Below, piece by piece: positions 8,334 through 16,824 of a stretch of DNA of 64,000 bases (positions are counted from its first letter, which is position 1; every line of letters starts with the position of its first letter). Source of the DNA: JACDBZ01 sp038233215 (lineage in GTDB: Bacteria > Chloroflexota > Limnocylindria > QHBO01); NCBI GenBank assembly GCA_038233215.1, contig JBBSML010000014.1, forward strand, positions 1 to 64,000. The letters run 5' to 3'. The notes beneath the pieces are model-generated. The model saw nothing but the letters and a program-made list of their open reading frames with translations, was not told where the DNA came from and made no database searches. The translations under genes were made by a program, and so were the position numbers.

Positions 8334-8350
8334 CCGACCATTTCAGTCGG
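8334..8350 (+). promoter_or_regulatory. IscR/Rrf2-like operator in the suf leader
   Basis: A palindrome CCGAC-N7-GTCGG sits about 6-23 bases after the predicted transcription start. Aligned to the E. coli IscR type 1 consensus as I remember it, 19 of 25 positions (8330-8354) agree, including YYGAC, the A/T centre and AGTCRR. The operon itself encodes an Rrf2 regulator with three cysteines, so feedback repression by an Fe-S-loaded regulator is the natural reading. Confidence 0.55.
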
Positions 8351-8395
8351 GATTCGCACCGCGAGGCGATCCCGGCGTGAGTCCGCGAGGAGCGC

Positions 8396-9811
8396 ATGGC
8401 CCTTCCAAATCCAGCCCTGAGCCAGATCCCCGATAGCTACAAGTACGGCTGGCACGACGCGGAACAGCCCCGCACGACGTTCGAGAAGGGGATCAGCCCC
8501 GAGGTGGTCGCCGAGATCAGCCGCATCAAGGACGAGCCGAAGTGGATGACCGATCTGCGCCTCAAGGCGTATCGGCACTTCGAGTCGCGCCCGATGCCGA
8601 AGTGGGGCGCCGATCTGAGTGGCATCGACTTCGATGACATCTACTACTACGTGACCGGCAACTCCGAGGGCGGAGCCGCGCAGTCGTGGGATGACGTGCC
8701 CGATTACATCCGACGCACGTACGACAAGCTGGGCATCCCGGAGGCGGAGAAAAAGTACCTCGCCGGCGTCGGCGGACAGTACGACTCAGAGGTCATCTAT
8801 CACAACATTCGCGAGGACCTTGAGAAGCTGGGCGTCATCTTCATGGGCACCGACCAGGCGCTCAAGGAGCACCCGGATCTGTTTCGCGAGCATTTCGGCA
8901 CCGTCATCCCGGCCAACGACAACAAGCTCGCCGCGCTGAACACGGCTGTCTGGTCGGGCGGCTCGTTCATCTACGTGCCGAAAGGCGTCCAGGTCGAGCT
9001 GCCGCTGCAGGCGTACTTCCGCATCAATACCCAGAACATGGGCCAGTTCGAGCGCACCCTCATCATTGCCGATGAGGGGAGCAGCGTTCACTACGTCGAG
9101 GGCTGCACCGCGCCGACCTACTCGACTGCGTCGCTGCACTCCGCCGTGGTCGAGATCATCGTCAAGAAGGGCGCGCGCGTCCGCTACACGACGATTCAGA
9201 ACTGGAGCTCCAATGTCTACAACCTCGTCACCAAGCGCGCCGTTGCGCACGAGGATGCGGTCATGGAGTGGGTGGACGGCAACTTGGGGTCTAAGGTGAC
9301 CATGAAGTACCCGAGCATCTATCTGCTCGGTGAGCGTGCCCACGGCGAGGTCCTCAGCATCGCCTTTGCCGGAGACGGTCAGCACCAGGACGCGGGCGGC
9401 AAGATCATCCACGCCGCGCCGAACACGACCTCGCTCATCACCTCGAAGTCCATCTCGCGGGGCACTGGCCGCACGTCATACCGCGGCCTGATCAAGGTCT
9501 ACCCCGGCTGCGAGCGTTCGAAGTCGACCGTCCGCTGCGACGCGCTCATCCTCGACGACGACGCGCGTTCGGACACGTATCCCTACATGGAGATCGACGA
9601 GGAGAACGTCACCATCGGCCACGAGGCGACCGTCTCCAAGGTCGGCAGCGAGCAGCTGTTCTACCTGATGAGCCGTGGACTGTCGGAGTCGGAAGCGTCA
9701 GCGATGATCGTCAATGGATTCATCGAGCCGATCGTCAAGGAGCTGCCGATGGAGTACGCGGTCGAGATGAACCGCCTCATCCAGCTCCAGATGGAAGGCG
9801 CGGTCGGCTGA
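8396..9811 (+). CDS. sufB: Fe-S cluster assembly scaffold SufB
   Basis: A 471-residue SufB, of normal length, with the beta-helix core typical of SufB/SufD (FERTLIIADEGSSVHYVEGC, KVYPGCERSKSTVRCDALIL fragments). The Cys in YVEGCTAP and the later Cys and His residues of the scaffold site are conserved by eye. It forms the SufBC2D complex that builds Fe-S clusters using SufC ATP hydrolysis and sulfur from SufS/SufU. ATG at 8396 follows a GAGGAG site 3-8 bases upstream. First gene of an 11-gene operon. Confidence 0.97.
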   Translation: MALPNPALSQIPDSYKYGWHDAEQPRTTFEKGISPEVVAEISRIKDEPKWMTDLRLKAYRHFESRPMPKWGADLSGIDFDDIYYYVTGNSEGGAAQSWDDVPDYIRRTYDKLGIPEAEKKYLAGVGGQYDSEVIYHNIREDLEKLGVIFMGTDQALKEHPDLFREHFGTVIPANDNKLAALNTAVWSGGSFIYVPKGVQVELPLQAYFRINTQNMGQFERTLIIADEGSSVHYVEGCTAPTYSTASLHSAVVEIIVKKGARVRYTTIQNWSSNVYNLVTKRAVAHEDAVMEWVDGNLGSKVTMKYPSIYLLGERAHGEVLSIAFAGDGQHQDAGGKIIHAAPNTTSLITSKSISRGTGRTSYRGLIKVYPGCERSKSTVRCDALILDDDARSDTYPYMEIDEENVTIGHEATVSKVGSEQLFYLMSRGLSESEASAMIVNGFIEPIVKELPMEYAVEMNRLIQLQMEGAVG

Positions 9812-9816
9812 AAGCG

Positions 9817-11061
9817 ATGACCCTCACGCAGACCGCATCGGCCCTGGATGCCGGCGCGATCGGGCGCATCAGCGACCATCTTGACGAGCCCGACTGGCTC
9901 CGGACCCTTCGTTCCACATGGTGGTCCTGCGCCGAGACCACGCCGCCACCGACCGGCGAGGAGGAGGAGTGGCGCCGCACGTCTCTCGACGCGCTCCCGC
10001 GCGACGTCGAGCTGCTGCTCGACGTGCCGCAGCTCGAGACAGAGGTTCCGCCCGATGCCGTCGAAGCAGGGGTCATCCTCACCGACCTTCGCACGGCCGT
10101 CCGCGATCACCCCGAACTGGTCGCTCGGTATCTCGGGCAGGCGGATGGCCCGGCCTCGCACGCGCATTTCTGGGCGCTGGCGCATGCCGCATGGACCGGA
10201 GGTCTCTTTTGCCACGTGCCACGCGGAGTCACCGTGGATGGCACGCTCGTCGCCCGTCAGATGCTGCCCCGCGCTGACGTTGCGTTCCATCCCATCTCGG
10301 TCGTGATTGCCGAGGAGGGAAGCAGCGTCACCCTGCTCGAGGAAGTCGTCTCGCCCGATGGTGCCGCCGGCTGGTACGGCGGGATCGCTGACGTCCAGGC
10401 AGGCCAGGGTGCACGGGTCCGCTACGCGAACCTCCAGCAGCTCGGCGACGGCGTATGGCGCATCGGTGCCGAGCGTGTCGTGGTCGGCCAGGACGCCGTT
10501 GTCACCACTCTCAACGCCGAGGTCGGGTCCAGGATCACGAAGCTCGGCCTCGACGTCCTCATGACTGGCAAGGGCGGCACGTCGAAGGTGTTGGGCCTGC
10601 TCGCCGCGGGTGACGACCAGCTGATCGACATCAACACGGTCCAGGATTTGGCCGCCGACCATACCACCAGCGACCTCCTGTACCTCTCGGCGCTGTACGA
10701 CCGCGCGCACGCCTCGTTCTACGGCATCACCAACGTGCGCCACGGCACGAAGCAGACGAGCAGCTACCAGGAATGCCGCAATCTGCTGCTCAGCCCGCAT
10801 GCCGGCGCCGAGCCGATCCCCGTGCTCGAGATCGAGGCCAACGACATCCTGCGCTGCGGTCACGGCGCCACGGCCGGCGCCATCGATCCGACGACCCTGT
10901 TCTACGCTCAGAGCCGCGGGCTCGACGCGGATGCCGCTCAGCGCATGATCGTGCGGGGGTTCTTCGAGCAGGTGGTCGCCAAGATCGAGGACGAGACGAT
11001 TCGTGAGCGGATTCTCGCCGCGCTCGCGCGGCGGATCGGCACGACCGAGGATCTCTCATGA
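9817..11061 (+). CDS. sufD: Fe-S cluster assembly protein SufD
   Basis: A 414-residue SufD. The N-terminal part is variable; the C-terminal half has the beta-helix and the conserved YQECRNLLLSPHAGAEPIP and CGHGATAGAID strings, the latter carrying the His at the SufB-SufD interface. It is the structural partner of SufB and takes part in iron entry. Starts 5 bases after sufB and ends overlapping the Rieske gene by 4 bases. Confidence 0.96.
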   Translation: MTLTQTASALDAGAIGRISDHLDEPDWLRTLRSTWWSCAETTPPPTGEEEEWRRTSLDALPRDVELLLDVPQLETEVPPDAVEAGVILTDLRTAVRDHPELVARYLGQADGPASHAHFWALAHAAWTGGLFCHVPRGVTVDGTLVARQMLPRADVAFHPISVVIAEEGSSVTLLEEVVSPDGAAGWYGGIADVQAGQGARVRYANLQQLGDGVWRIGAERVVVGQDAVVTTLNAEVGSRITKLGLDVLMTGKGGTSKVLGLLAAGDDQLIDINTVQDLAADHTTSDLLYLSALYDRAHASFYGITNVRHGTKQTSSYQECRNLLLSPHAGAEPIPVLEIEANDILRCGHGATAGAIDPTTLFYAQSRGLDADAAQRMIVRGFFEQVVAKIEDETIRERILAALARRIGTTEDLS

Positions 11062-11390
11062 CTGCGCTCGGGCAGACGGCCAGTGGCTTCGTGACGGTCG
11101 CGCGCGTCGGCGACGTGGAGCCTGGAACCGTCCGCGTCATCGACGTCGATGGACGCTCGCTGTGTCTCGGCCTGACCGAGGACGGCGAGTGGGGTGCCAT
11201 CGACAACGTCTGCACCCACGATGGCGGCACCCTCGGCGAGGGCGAGCTGGAGGGAACCGGGGTCGAGTGCCCGCGGCACGGCGGCCGTTTCGACCTGTTC
11301 AGCGGACGCGTGCTGGCCCTGCCCCCGGTCCGACCGGTCAACGCATATGAAACCGTTCTCGACGGTGACCAGGTTCGGATCAGGCTGTGA
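11058..11390 (+). CDS. Rieske [2Fe-2S] ferredoxin
   Basis: A 110-residue soluble Rieske protein of the non-haem oxygenase ferredoxin type. Cluster ligands are visible as C-T-H (VCTHDGGTLGEG) and C-P-R-H (VECPRHGGRFDL), 17-18 residues apart. Rieske ferredoxins of this size recur inside suf operons of Gram-positive and Chloroflexota-type bacteria; the role there is thought to be electron supply. ATGA overlap with sufD; the Rrf2 gene starts 4 bases after its stop. Confidence 0.93.
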   Translation: MTALGQTASGFVTVARVGDVEPGTVRVIDVDGRSLCLGLTEDGEWGAIDNVCTHDGGTLGEGELEGTGVECPRHGGRFDLFSGRVLALPPVRPVNAYETVLDGDQVRIRL

Positions 11391-11394
11391 GCCG

Positions 11395-11892
11395 ATGAAG
11401 ATCAGCACGCGTACCGAGTACGGCATTCGAGTCCTGGTGACGCTGGCCCGCGTGGGAGTTGACGACGCCTGCCTGTCGCTGGCCGAGATCGCGAAGCGCG
11501 AGAAGCTTCCTCATGCCTACCTCGAGCAGCTCGTCGGCGACCTCCGCCGTGCAGGCCTCGTGACTGCGACGCGCGGACAGTCAGGCGGCTACCGGCTCGC
11601 GCGTTCGGCAACGGACATTGCCATGGCCGATGCAATCCGGGCGCTGGAGGGCCCGCTGCTCGAGATGCCATGCGCCGGAGTCGAGGACCTCGAGCATTGC
11701 GACCGGCCCCAGCCGTGCAGCGTCCACGAGATATTCCAACGCGTCTACGAATCACTTTCCAGCACGCTCGGCGCGACCAACCTGGCCGAGGTGGCTGCCA
11801 CGGCAGGCGGCCCGCCCTACCCGCCCGAGGTCAGGCGCCGTCGTGCTACTCGACATTCAGCCATACCTGATCAGGAAGCAAGGAACGCATGA
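11395..11892 (+). CDS. Rrf2-family Fe-S-sensing regulator (IscR/SufR-like)
   Basis: A 165-residue Rrf2 winged-helix regulator beginning MKISTRTEYGIRVLV. The helix-turn-helix lies at about 28-52 (SLAEIAKREKLPHAYLEQLV) and the wing contains GQSGGYRLAR. Three cysteines in CAGVEDLEHCDRPQPC (C-x8-C-x5-C) match the cluster-binding set of IscR-type sensors, although IscR itself has C-x5-C-x5-C, so the loop is longer here. Position inside the suf operon and the palindrome at 8334-8350 argue for autoregulation by Fe-S status. The stop overlaps sufC by 4 bases. Confidence 0.93.
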   Translation: MKISTRTEYGIRVLVTLARVGVDDACLSLAEIAKREKLPHAYLEQLVGDLRRAGLVTATRGQSGGYRLARSATDIAMADAIRALEGPLLEMPCAGVEDLEHCDRPQPCSVHEIFQRVYESLSSTLGATNLAEVAATAGGPPYPPEVRRRRATRHSAIPDQEARNA

Positions 11893-12731
11893 CAGACGAA
11901 CTCGTAATCTCCAGGCTCGAAGTGAGCATCGGCGAGAAGAAGATCCTGAAGGGGCTCGATCTGACCGTGAAGCAGGGCGAGGTCCACGCGCTCATGGGGC
12001 CGAACGGTTCCGGCAAGACCAGCCTGGCCTTCACGCTGATGGGCCACCCCGAGTACCGGGTCGATGCAGGCAGCGTCACCTGGCGCGGCCAGGATCTCCT
12101 GGCGCTGTCGTCGGACAAGCGCGCTCGGCTCGGCGTCTTCCTCGCCTTCCAGTACCCGAGCGCGATCCCCGGCGTGACGGTCGCCAGTTTCCTGCGCAAC
12201 ATCTACAACGCCATTCATCACCCCAAGCCGGCCGACGCCGATGGCGAACGCTCGATCAAGTACACCGGCATCCCGCTCGGGAAGTTCCGCAAGCTGATGG
12301 AGGAGAAGATGTCCCTTCTCCACATGGACCCCGCATTTGCGATCCGCTACGTCAACGAAGGGTTCTCCGGCGGCGAGAAGAAGCGGCTGGAGATGCTCCA
12401 GATGGCGATCCTCGGCCCGTCGATGGCCATCCTGGACGAGACGGATTCCGGCCTGGATATCGACGCCCTGAAGAATGTCGCCGATGGGATCAATGCGACC
12501 CTGTCGCCTGAGATGGGCGTCCTGATGATCACCCACTATCAGCGCATGCTGAACTACGTGCAGCCGCAGTTCGTGCACGTGCTGCTCGACGGGCGCGTCG
12601 TGATGTCGGGCGGGGAGGAGCTGAGCCATCAGCTCGAGGCGAACGGCTACGACTGGGTACGCGACCAGGTTGGCCTCCCGGCCGGCATTGGCGACGAGGC
12701 CGCGGCCCCGGAACCGGTCGTCCAGCACTAG
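11889..12731 (+). CDS. sufC: Fe-S assembly ATPase SufC
   Basis: A 280-residue ABC-type ATPase. Walker A is GPNGSGKTSLAF (about residue 38), the Q-loop AFQYPSAIPG, the signature FSGGEKKRLEML and Walker B MAILDETDSGLDID, where the DETDSGLD form is characteristic of SufC. It drives conformational change in SufBC2D. About 25 residues longer than E. coli SufC because of an acidic and Ala/Pro tail. Starts by ATGA overlap with the Rrf2 gene. Confidence 0.97.
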   Translation: MTDELVISRLEVSIGEKKILKGLDLTVKQGEVHALMGPNGSGKTSLAFTLMGHPEYRVDAGSVTWRGQDLLALSSDKRARLGVFLAFQYPSAIPGVTVASFLRNIYNAIHHPKPADADGERSIKYTGIPLGKFRKLMEEKMSLLHMDPAFAIRYVNEGFSGGEKKRLEMLQMAILGPSMAILDETDSGLDIDALKNVADGINATLSPEMGVLMITHYQRMLNYVQPQFVHVLLDGRVVMSGGEELSHQLEANGYDWVRDQVGLPAGIGDEAAAPEPVVQH

Positions 12732-12747
12732 GCATCGGAACGGACAG

Positions 12748-14037
12748 ATGGTGATCGAGCAGCCCCGGGCGGATGTCTTCGACGGTGCTGCGCTGCGCGC
12801 CGATTTCCCGGTCTTCGATCGGCCGCATCGGTCCGGGAAGCCGCTCGCATTCCTCGACTCTGCGGCCTCGGCGCCCAAGCCTCGCGTCGTGATTGACGCG
12901 ATTTCCGACGCATACGGGCACCACTACGCCAACGTGCATCGCGGCATCTACGAGCTCTCCGAGGACGCCACGGCACGCTTCGAAGGTGCTCGCAGAGCGC
13001 TGGCGCGCTTTATCGGCGCCCCCAGCGAGCGCGAGGTCGTGTTCGTCCGCAACGCGACCGAGGCCATCAACCTGGTCGCCTATAGCTGGGGGCGCAACAA
13101 CGTTTCCGCCGGCGACCTGATCCTCTCGACCCAGATGGAACACCACGCCAACCTGGTGCCGTGGCAGCAGCTGGCGACAGAGACCGGCGCGACGCTCGAA
13201 TACGTCGCCATCACCGATGACGGCCGGCTCGATCTCGACGATCTGCGCCAGCGGCTGGCGAAGGGGCCGAAGCTCGTCGCCATCGGGCACGTCAGCAATG
13301 CGCTCGGCACCATCAACCCGGTCGCCGAGATCACGCGCCTGGCGCACGACGCCGGTGCGCTCGTCCTGCTCGATGCGGCGCAGAGCGTGCCGCACATGCC
13401 GGTCAACGTCGTCGAGCTCGGGATCGACTTTCTCGCGCTCTCGGGTCATAAGATGGTCGGTCCCTCTGGCATCGGCGCCCTGTGGGGACGCCGCGAGCTG
13501 CTGGAGTCGATGCCGCCATTCCTGACCGGTGGCAGCATGATCAGCAAGGTGACGCTCGGCGGCACGACCTGGGCAGAGGTGCCGCTCAAGTTCGAGGCCG
13601 GTACGCCGGCGATCGCAGAGGCCGCCGGCCTGGCGGCCGCCATTGGCTACCTCGAGGCCATCGGCATGGACAACGTGCGTGCACACGAGCGCTTCCTGTT
13701 CGAGCGCGCCTGGGCCGCACTGAGCGATATCGGGGGCGTTCGACTGCTCGGTCCCGCCTCGCCGGACGAGCACGCGGCCGTCCTCAGCTTCGTGATCGAT
13801 GGCATTCATCCGCACGACGTGGCGACCATTTTCGACGGCCACGGCGTCGCGGTCCGCGCCGGTCACCACTGCGCGCAGCCGATCATGGCTCGCTATGACC
13901 TGCCGGCCACCACGCGCGCCAGCTTCTACGTCTACAACGACATCGATGACATCGAGCGGCTGACCGATGCCATCCGTGCTACCCAACGACTATTCGGGGT
14001 GGCGTCGGATGCCGATCAGGAGATGAGGCCCAACTAA
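12748..14037 (+). CDS. sufS: cysteine desulfurase SufS
   Basis: A 429-residue group II cysteine desulfurase that mobilises sulfur from cysteine as a persulfide. The PLP Lys is in LSGHKMVGPSGIGALWG (about 233), the PLP-stacking His in MEHHANLVPW, and the active-site Cys in RAGHHCAQPIM (about 375). I chose the ATG at 12748; an in-frame ATG at 12670 lies within sufC and adds an Arg-rich extension unlike the family. With SufU as neighbour, transpersulfuration to SufU is the expected route. Confidence 0.97.
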   Translation: MVIEQPRADVFDGAALRADFPVFDRPHRSGKPLAFLDSAASAPKPRVVIDAISDAYGHHYANVHRGIYELSEDATARFEGARRALARFIGAPSEREVVFVRNATEAINLVAYSWGRNNVSAGDLILSTQMEHHANLVPWQQLATETGATLEYVAITDDGRLDLDDLRQRLAKGPKLVAIGHVSNALGTINPVAEITRLAHDAGALVLLDAAQSVPHMPVNVVELGIDFLALSGHKMVGPSGIGALWGRRELLESMPPFLTGGSMISKVTLGGTTWAEVPLKFEAGTPAIAEAAGLAAAIGYLEAIGMDNVRAHERFLFERAWAALSDIGGVRLLGPASPDEHAAVLSFVIDGIHPHDVATIFDGHGVAVRAGHHCAQPIMARYDLPATTRASFYVYNDIDDIERLTDAIRATQRLFGVASDADQEMRPN

Positions 14038-14460
14038 GTGGATAACCTGTACCGCGACTTCATTCTCGAGCACTACCGCGAGCCTCATAACAAGGGCGTG
14101 CTCGAACCGCACGACCTGCATTTTGCCGATTCGAACCCGACCTGTGGCGACGAGATGTCGATGACACTGCTGCTCGACGAGGCGAAGCAGCGCGTCGCCG
14201 ATGTCGCTTTCGACGGCCGCGGTTGCGCCATCAGCCAGGCATCCGCCTCGATCCTGACCGATGAGTTGCGCGGCATGACCCTGGACGAGCTCCGCGATCT
14301 GGATCCGAAGGGGGTGATCGAGAACCTTGGCGTGCCGATCGGTCCTGCCCGCCTCAAGTGCGCGCTGCTCGGCTACAAGGTGCTGCAGGGCGCCGTCATC
14401 GGCGCAGAAGCACGCTGGCCGGACGAGGCAGATGTGCTTGCCGGAGGATCCGCACCATGA
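14038..14460 (+). CDS. sufU: sulfur-transfer protein SufU
   Basis: A 140-residue SufU (IscU-like fold). The three zinc/sulfur cysteines are in NPTCGDEM, GRGCAISQAS and LKCALLGYK, and the Asp of CGDEM is the fourth ligand in Bacillus-type SufU. It accepts persulfide from SufS. The GTG start follows the sufS TAA directly, without an intervening base. The stop overlaps the rhodanese-E1 gene (ATGA). The loop between Cys 2 and Cys 3 is of SufU length, which separates it from IscU. Confidence 0.95.
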   Translation: MDNLYRDFILEHYREPHNKGVLEPHDLHFADSNPTCGDEMSMTLLLDEAKQRVADVAFDGRGCAISQASASILTDELRGMTLDELRDLDPKGVIENLGVPIGPARLKCALLGYKVLQGAVIGAEARWPDEADVLAGGSAP

Positions 14461-15536
14461 GTTTTCGCGAAGTGACGGCCGCCGAGGCGGTGGCCATGGC
14501 GCGCGATGGCCACCGGGTCATCGACGTTCGAGAGCAGAGTGAGTGGGACGCGGGCCACGTCGCCGGTGCGACGCTACTGCCGCTCGGCGACGTTGCGGAG
14601 CGAATCGGCGAGGTCGTGCCCGACAAGGACGCACTGCTACTGCTGCACTGCGCGGTCGGCGCTCGGTCCGGACGCGCCGCCGGCTGGCTGACTCAGATGG
14701 GCTACACGAATGTGGTCAGCATGAAGGCACCCATCGGCCACTGGAAGGAGCAGGGCGGCGAATGGGAGGAGCCCCGGCAGCTTCTGACTCCCGCGCAGCA
14801 GCGACGATATGCCCGCCAGACACTGATTCCCGAGATCGGTCAGGAGGGACAGCGCCGGCTGCTCGACGCGAAGGTGCTGCTCATCGGCGCCGGCGCGCTC
14901 GGCTCACCGTCGGCGCTCTACCTGTCCGCATCCGGGGTCGGCACCATCGGGCTCGTGGACGACGACGTGGTCGAGGAATCGAACCTCCAGCGCCAGGTGC
15001 TGCACGGCGTCGATCGGCTGGGAATGCGCAAGGTCGACTCCGGCGAGCTCACGCTCCGCGGGCTGAACCCCGAGACCGTGGTGGTCAAGCACGCGGAGCG
15101 ACTTGACGCGGCGAACGTCGAGCGTCTGATCGCGGACTATGACGTCATCGTCGACGGCACGGATAACTTCGACACTCGCTACGTCCTCAACGACGCTGCC
15201 GTGAAGCTGCGCAAACCGGTCGTGCACGGCTCGATCTACCGCTGGGACGGACAGATCACGACCTTCGTTCCGTTCGAGGGTCCGTGCTATCGCTGCATGT
15301 ATCCGACCCAGCCACCAGATGAGCTGGCCCCGGCCTGCAGCGTCGCCGGCGTGCTCGGGGTGCTTCCGGGGGTCATCGGCATGCTGCAGTCGAACGAGGT
15401 CTTCAAGCTCATCCTGGGTGTGGGAGAGACGCTCTCGGGTCGGTTGTTGATGTTCGACGCCATGGGCACCGCGTTCGACGAGGTGCGTATCTGGCGCGAC
15501 CCGGCCTGTCCCGCATGTGGCGAGGGTTCGCTGTGA
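14457..15536 (+). CDS. rhodanese-MoeB/ThiF E1-like sulfurtransferase
   Basis: A 359-residue fusion. Residues about 1-105 form a rhodanese domain with the active loop HCAVGARSGRA. Residues about 115-359 form a ThiF/MoeB adenylyltransferase: nucleotide loop GAGALGSPSAL, the SNLQRQ motif, catalytic-type Cys in PACSVAGVLGVLPG, and zinc cysteines in CYRCMYP and CPACGEG. In MoeZ and MOCS3 the rhodanese domain is at the C-terminus; here it is N-terminal. Expected role: adenylate the C-terminal Gly of the CysO-like protein encoded next and replace AMP with sulfur to give a thiocarboxylate. Overlaps both neighbours by 4 bases. Confidence 0.93.
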   Translation: MSFREVTAAEAVAMARDGHRVIDVREQSEWDAGHVAGATLLPLGDVAERIGEVVPDKDALLLLHCAVGARSGRAAGWLTQMGYTNVVSMKAPIGHWKEQGGEWEEPRQLLTPAQQRRYARQTLIPEIGQEGQRRLLDAKVLLIGAGALGSPSALYLSASGVGTIGLVDDDVVEESNLQRQVLHGVDRLGMRKVDSGELTLRGLNPETVVVKHAERLDAANVERLIADYDVIVDGTDNFDTRYVLNDAAVKLRKPVVHGSIYRWDGQITTFVPFEGPCYRCMYPTQPPDELAPACSVAGVLGVLPGVIGMLQSNEVFKLILGVGETLSGRLLMFDAMGTAFDEVRIWRDPACPACGEGSL

Positions 15537-15808
15537 GCACCATTCGGATTCCCCCCGTACTGCGCGAGAACACCGGTGGCAGCCGCACGGTCGACGTGTC
15601 CGGCCGCACTGTGGCCGAGGCGCTCGACGACCTGTTCGCCAAGCATCCCGAGCTCCGTGACCGGGTCACTGAGGATGGGGAGCTGAGCCGCTTCATCAAC
15701 GTTTATGTGAACGACCGTGACGTCCGGTACCGTGACGGACTCGAAACGGCGGTCGGCGCCGACGATACGATCATCCTTCTGCCCGCCATGGCCGGAGGGT
15801 CTCGCTAG
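15533..15808 (+). CDS. CysO/MoaD-like ubiquitin-fold sulfur carrier
   Basis: A 91-residue beta-grasp protein (IRIPPVLRENTGGSRTVDV at the start, INVYVNDRDVRY in the middle, DDTIILLPAMAGGSR at the end), typical of CysO of Mycobacterium tuberculosis. The carrier Gly-Gly is followed by Ser-Arg, so it is not exposed until two residues are removed. This resembles QbsE-type carriers that a JAMM protease must trim, and a JAMM protease is encoded four genes-positions on, at 16825. Neighbours (E1, CysM, Mec) argue for CysO rather than MoaD. GTGA overlap with the E1 gene. Confidence 0.88.
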   Translation: MSTIRIPPVLRENTGGSRTVDVSGRTVAEALDDLFAKHPELRDRVTEDGELSRFINVYVNDRDVRYRDGLETAVGADDTIILLPAMAGGSR

Positions 15809-15812
15809 GCCG

Positions 15813-16763
15813 ATGCGGACCGCGGTTGCGCCGGCTTCCGATCTGATCGCTGCTATTGGAAATACGCCCATGGTCGAGCTGCGGCGGCTGGCGCCGCACG
15901 ATGGCGTGCGCCTGTACGCCAAGCTGGAGGGCAATAATCCGACCGGCAGCGTCAAGGATCGGGTGGCGCGCGCGATGATCGAGTCCGCGATCACGGATGG
16001 TTCGCTCGCACCGGGGCAGACCATCCTGGAGCCCTCGAGTGGCAATACCGGGATCAGCCTGGCCATGATCGGCTCGCGCCTGGGGCATCCCGTACGGATT
16101 GTGATGCCCGACAACACGACCCCCGAGCGCGAGCAGATCCTGCGCCTGTTCGGCGCCGAGATCGTCTTTTCAGCTGGTGCTGAAGGCTCCAACGGCGCCA
16201 TCCGGCTGGCGCAAGAGCTCGCTGATGCGAATGCGAGCCTGTTCATGCCCTATCAATACGGCAACGAGGCCAACCCGCGGGTGCACTTCGAGACCACCGG
16301 CCCCGAGATCCTGAATCAGGTGCCGAACGTCGACGTCTTCGTGGCGGGTCTGGGGACCGGCGGCACGCTCACCGGCGTGGGGCAGTATTTGAAGCGTGAG
16401 CGCTCGGGAGTGCGGATCGTGGCCGCCGAGCCGTTGCCCGGCGAGCAGGTGCAGGGCCTGCGTTCCCTCGAAGACGGGTTCGTCCCTCCAGTCCTCGATG
16501 AGTCGGTCCTCGACGACAGGTTCCTCGTCAACAACCGCGACGCGGTGATCGGCCTGCGCCGCCTCCTGCGCGAGGAGGGCATCTTCGCCGGCCTCTCGTG
16601 TGGCGCGGCGATCGCGGTGGCGGTTCGTGTCGCGCGAGAGATGGAGAGCGGGTCTGTTGTCGTCCTGCTCGCCGACGGAGGCTGGAAGTACCTTTCCGCC
16701 GACCTGTGGAATCGCGACCTCGACGAGCTCGAGGACGAGCTGGAGGGCTCGCTGTTGTGGTAG
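15813..16763 (+). CDS. cysM: cysteine synthase CysM (CysO-dependent type)
   Basis: A 316-residue PLP enzyme of the cysteine synthase family. The PLP Lys is in NPTGSVKDRVA (about 47), the substrate loop in EPSSGNTGISLA and the phosphate-binding loop in GLGTGGTLTGVG. The C-terminus has an acidic tail (DELEDELEG) and length near M. tuberculosis CysM, which uses O-phosphoserine and CysO thiocarboxylate. Adjacency to CysO and Mec supports that sulfur donor; direct sulfide use cannot be excluded. The start ATG is 4 bases after the carrier gene stop; a longer frame from 15717 is an overlap artefact. Confidence 0.92.
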   Translation: MRTAVAPASDLIAAIGNTPMVELRRLAPHDGVRLYAKLEGNNPTGSVKDRVARAMIESAITDGSLAPGQTILEPSSGNTGISLAMIGSRLGHPVRIVMPDNTTPEREQILRLFGAEIVFSAGAEGSNGAIRLAQELADANASLFMPYQYGNEANPRVHFETTGPEILNQVPNVDVFVAGLGTGGTLTGVGQYLKRERSGVRIVAAEPLPGEQVQGLRSLEDGFVPPVLDESVLDDRFLVNNRDAVIGLRRLLREEGIFAGLSCGAAIAVAVRVAREMESGSVVVLLADGGWKYLSADLWNRDLDELEDELEGSLLW

Positions 16764-16824
16764 TCATGTGGCGGACGACACGGTGTAGATACGGATATGC
16801 GTCGTATGACGGAACGGAATCGTC

